In this document: piece after piece, positions 63,186 to 64,000 of the stretch | How the letters are laid out: every line of letters starts with the position of its first letter | How positions within the stretch are numbered: position 1 is the first letter of the stretch | Source: Marinobacter piscis | GTDB taxonomy: Bacteria > Pseudomonadota > Gammaproteobacteria > Pseudomonadales > Oleiphilaceae | DNA length: 64,000 bases | Assembly: GCF_007671655.1 (NCBI RefSeq) | Contig: NZ_VCGX01000001.1 | Coordinates: 1-64,000, forward strand | Reading direction: 5' to 3' | Notes under the pieces: generated by a model | Seen by the model: only the letters and a program-made list of their open reading frames with translations | Database searches by the model: none | Told to the model about the DNA's origin: nothing | Position numbers and translations under genes: made by a program

Positions 63186-64000
63186 GAACGTACTCCTTCA
63201 GGTATCATCGTCGTTTCATCTTCTTCATCAGCAACGTCGTCGTAGTTACCGACGCGCTGCTTAATCAGGTCAAAATCAAACCTTTCATTGCTGAACAATG
63301 TCATGACAGTGCACACAACGGTACTGGCGCCATAGGCGGTCAGTGACGCGGTAAGCACCATATAGTCACGCAGGAAACCGGTCGCGTAGAACAGCATCAA
63401 GCCACCGGCAATAGCGCCAACCAGGAAACCAACGGTGCGGCCGAAAAAGCCAAACGCCATCAGTCCGAATACAACGGCACCGCCAACCGAGGCCAGCACT
63501 TCAAAGAACAACACCGTTACACCGGTCATTTCCAGAAGCTCAAAGCGGGCAACACAAAACAGGGCCATTGCGACAACCACAGACCATGTAAACGCTGCGT
63601 TACTCACCCGGTCCCAGAAGCAGCTGATAATCACCGGAAATACAATCGCGCCCCAGAGTGCACCGACAAAGACCAGCATCACCAGAATATCGAGTGCAAA
63701 GCTGGCGAAGATCAGGCCTGCCGCCGTTGCCACAATCATGGTAATCCGGCCTACGAGCAACATTTTCTTGGGATCCGGATTATCCTTCGCAATGTTCTTG
63801 CCATAGATGTCCGCCATCATAATGGTCGACAACGCAGACAGATCCGAGTCGGCAGTTGATGACAGGGCACCGATCACCAGTACAAAGAACAATGCCACGA
63901 AAGCGGATGGCAGATACGCCGATACCATTTGCGGGATGAGGTTATTCATGTTCCCGTTAACCGGCTCTATACCAACCGTCAGCGCCATAAGGCCAATCAT
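63182..64000 (-). CDS. Sodium:solute symporter family protein, C-terminal part
   Basis: The visible 272 codons begin outside the window and end at 63182. They encode the last part of an SSS-family transporter: FVALFFVLVIGALSSTADSDLSALSTIMMADIYGKNI contains the sodium-site helix 8 signature, followed by about five more hydrophobic helices and a charged C-terminal tail (DEEDETTMIPEGVRS). The substrate cannot be determined from this part; family members take up acetate, urea, proline, pantothenate and others. A 43-residue partner gene overlaps the stop. Confidence 0.85.
   Translation of the reverse strand: MIGLMALTVGIEPVNGNMNNLIPQMVSAYLPSAFVALFFVLVIGALSSTADSDLSALSTIMMADIYGKNIAKDNPDPKKMLLVGRITMIVATAAGLIFASFALDILVMLVFVGALWGAIVFPVIISCFWDRVSNAAFTWSVVVAMALFCVARFELLEMTGVTVLFFEVLASVGGAVVFGLMAFGFFGRTVGFLVGAIAGGLMLFYATGFLRDYMVLTASLTAYGASTVVCTVMTLFSNERFDFDLIKQRVGNYDDVADEEDETTMIPEGVRS

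Noticed and set aside
1..64000. CRISPR arrays, rRNA or tRNA genes, prophage
   Set aside because: No regular spaced direct repeats, no rRNA or tRNA sequence, and no phage structural genes were recognised on reading both strands.

Overview
The window looks like chromosome of a denitrifying, halophilic gammaproteobacterium, most consistent with Marinobacter or a close relative. This rests on gene content: a wax-ester synthase/DGAT, a complete nar and clade I nos set with ubiUVT, a SahR-metK-ahcY-metF block, and moderate-to-high GC. No rRNA or tRNA gene and no CRISPR array was seen.

Layout. 1-3.4 kb is a mobile patch: an IS30-family element (cut by the window edge) inserted in an IS1182-type transposase gene, which itself abuts an attC-like hairpin. 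Next to it is an AT-rich 588-codon gene of unknown function with the architecture of an integron gene cassette. 3.4-9 kb is a carbon-metabolism operon on the minus strand (tkt-epd-pgk-fba). 9.1-14 kb is the methyl cycle: an ArsR/methyltransferase regulator of SahR type, metK, ahcY and metF, with two palindromic operators. 14-20.3 kb holds glnHPQ-like ABC transport, an orphan PAAR protein, bioA, rsmE and a DUF445 gene. 20.4-27 kb holds an HDOD protein, YihY, an LpoB/YcfL/COG3014 lipoprotein set, a 2-hydroxyacid dehydrogenase and tpm. 27-33.6 kb has the prkA-yeaH-spoVR stress operon and a WS/DGAT.

33.6-63 kb is a nitrate and nitrous-oxide respiration supercluster: nsrR, moaA (molybdenum cofactor), nosRZDFYL, a Dnr-type regulator, narGHJI with a parvulin, narK, narXL, ubiT, ubiUV (oxygen-independent ubiquinone synthesis) and a nitrate-sensing (NIT) chemoreceptor. 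NarL-type 7-2-7 sites (TACYYMT-N2-AKRRGTA) lie about 75-130 bp upstream of narG, nosR, moaA and the ubiU/chemoreceptor divergent promoter. The sequence therefore suggests that one nitrate-responsive two-component system encoded in the cluster controls the reductases, the cofactor, the quinone supply and the taxis receptor together. The window ends inside a sodium:solute symporter gene with a 43-residue partner gene.

Non-coding structure includes three CCCCTCTCCC-type palindromic repeat clusters (REP-like), and two copies of another element (in metK-ahcY and nosZ-nosD) with a conserved core but completely different, internally complementary outer arms.

All identifications come from reading the sequence and from memory of the families; no database search was run.
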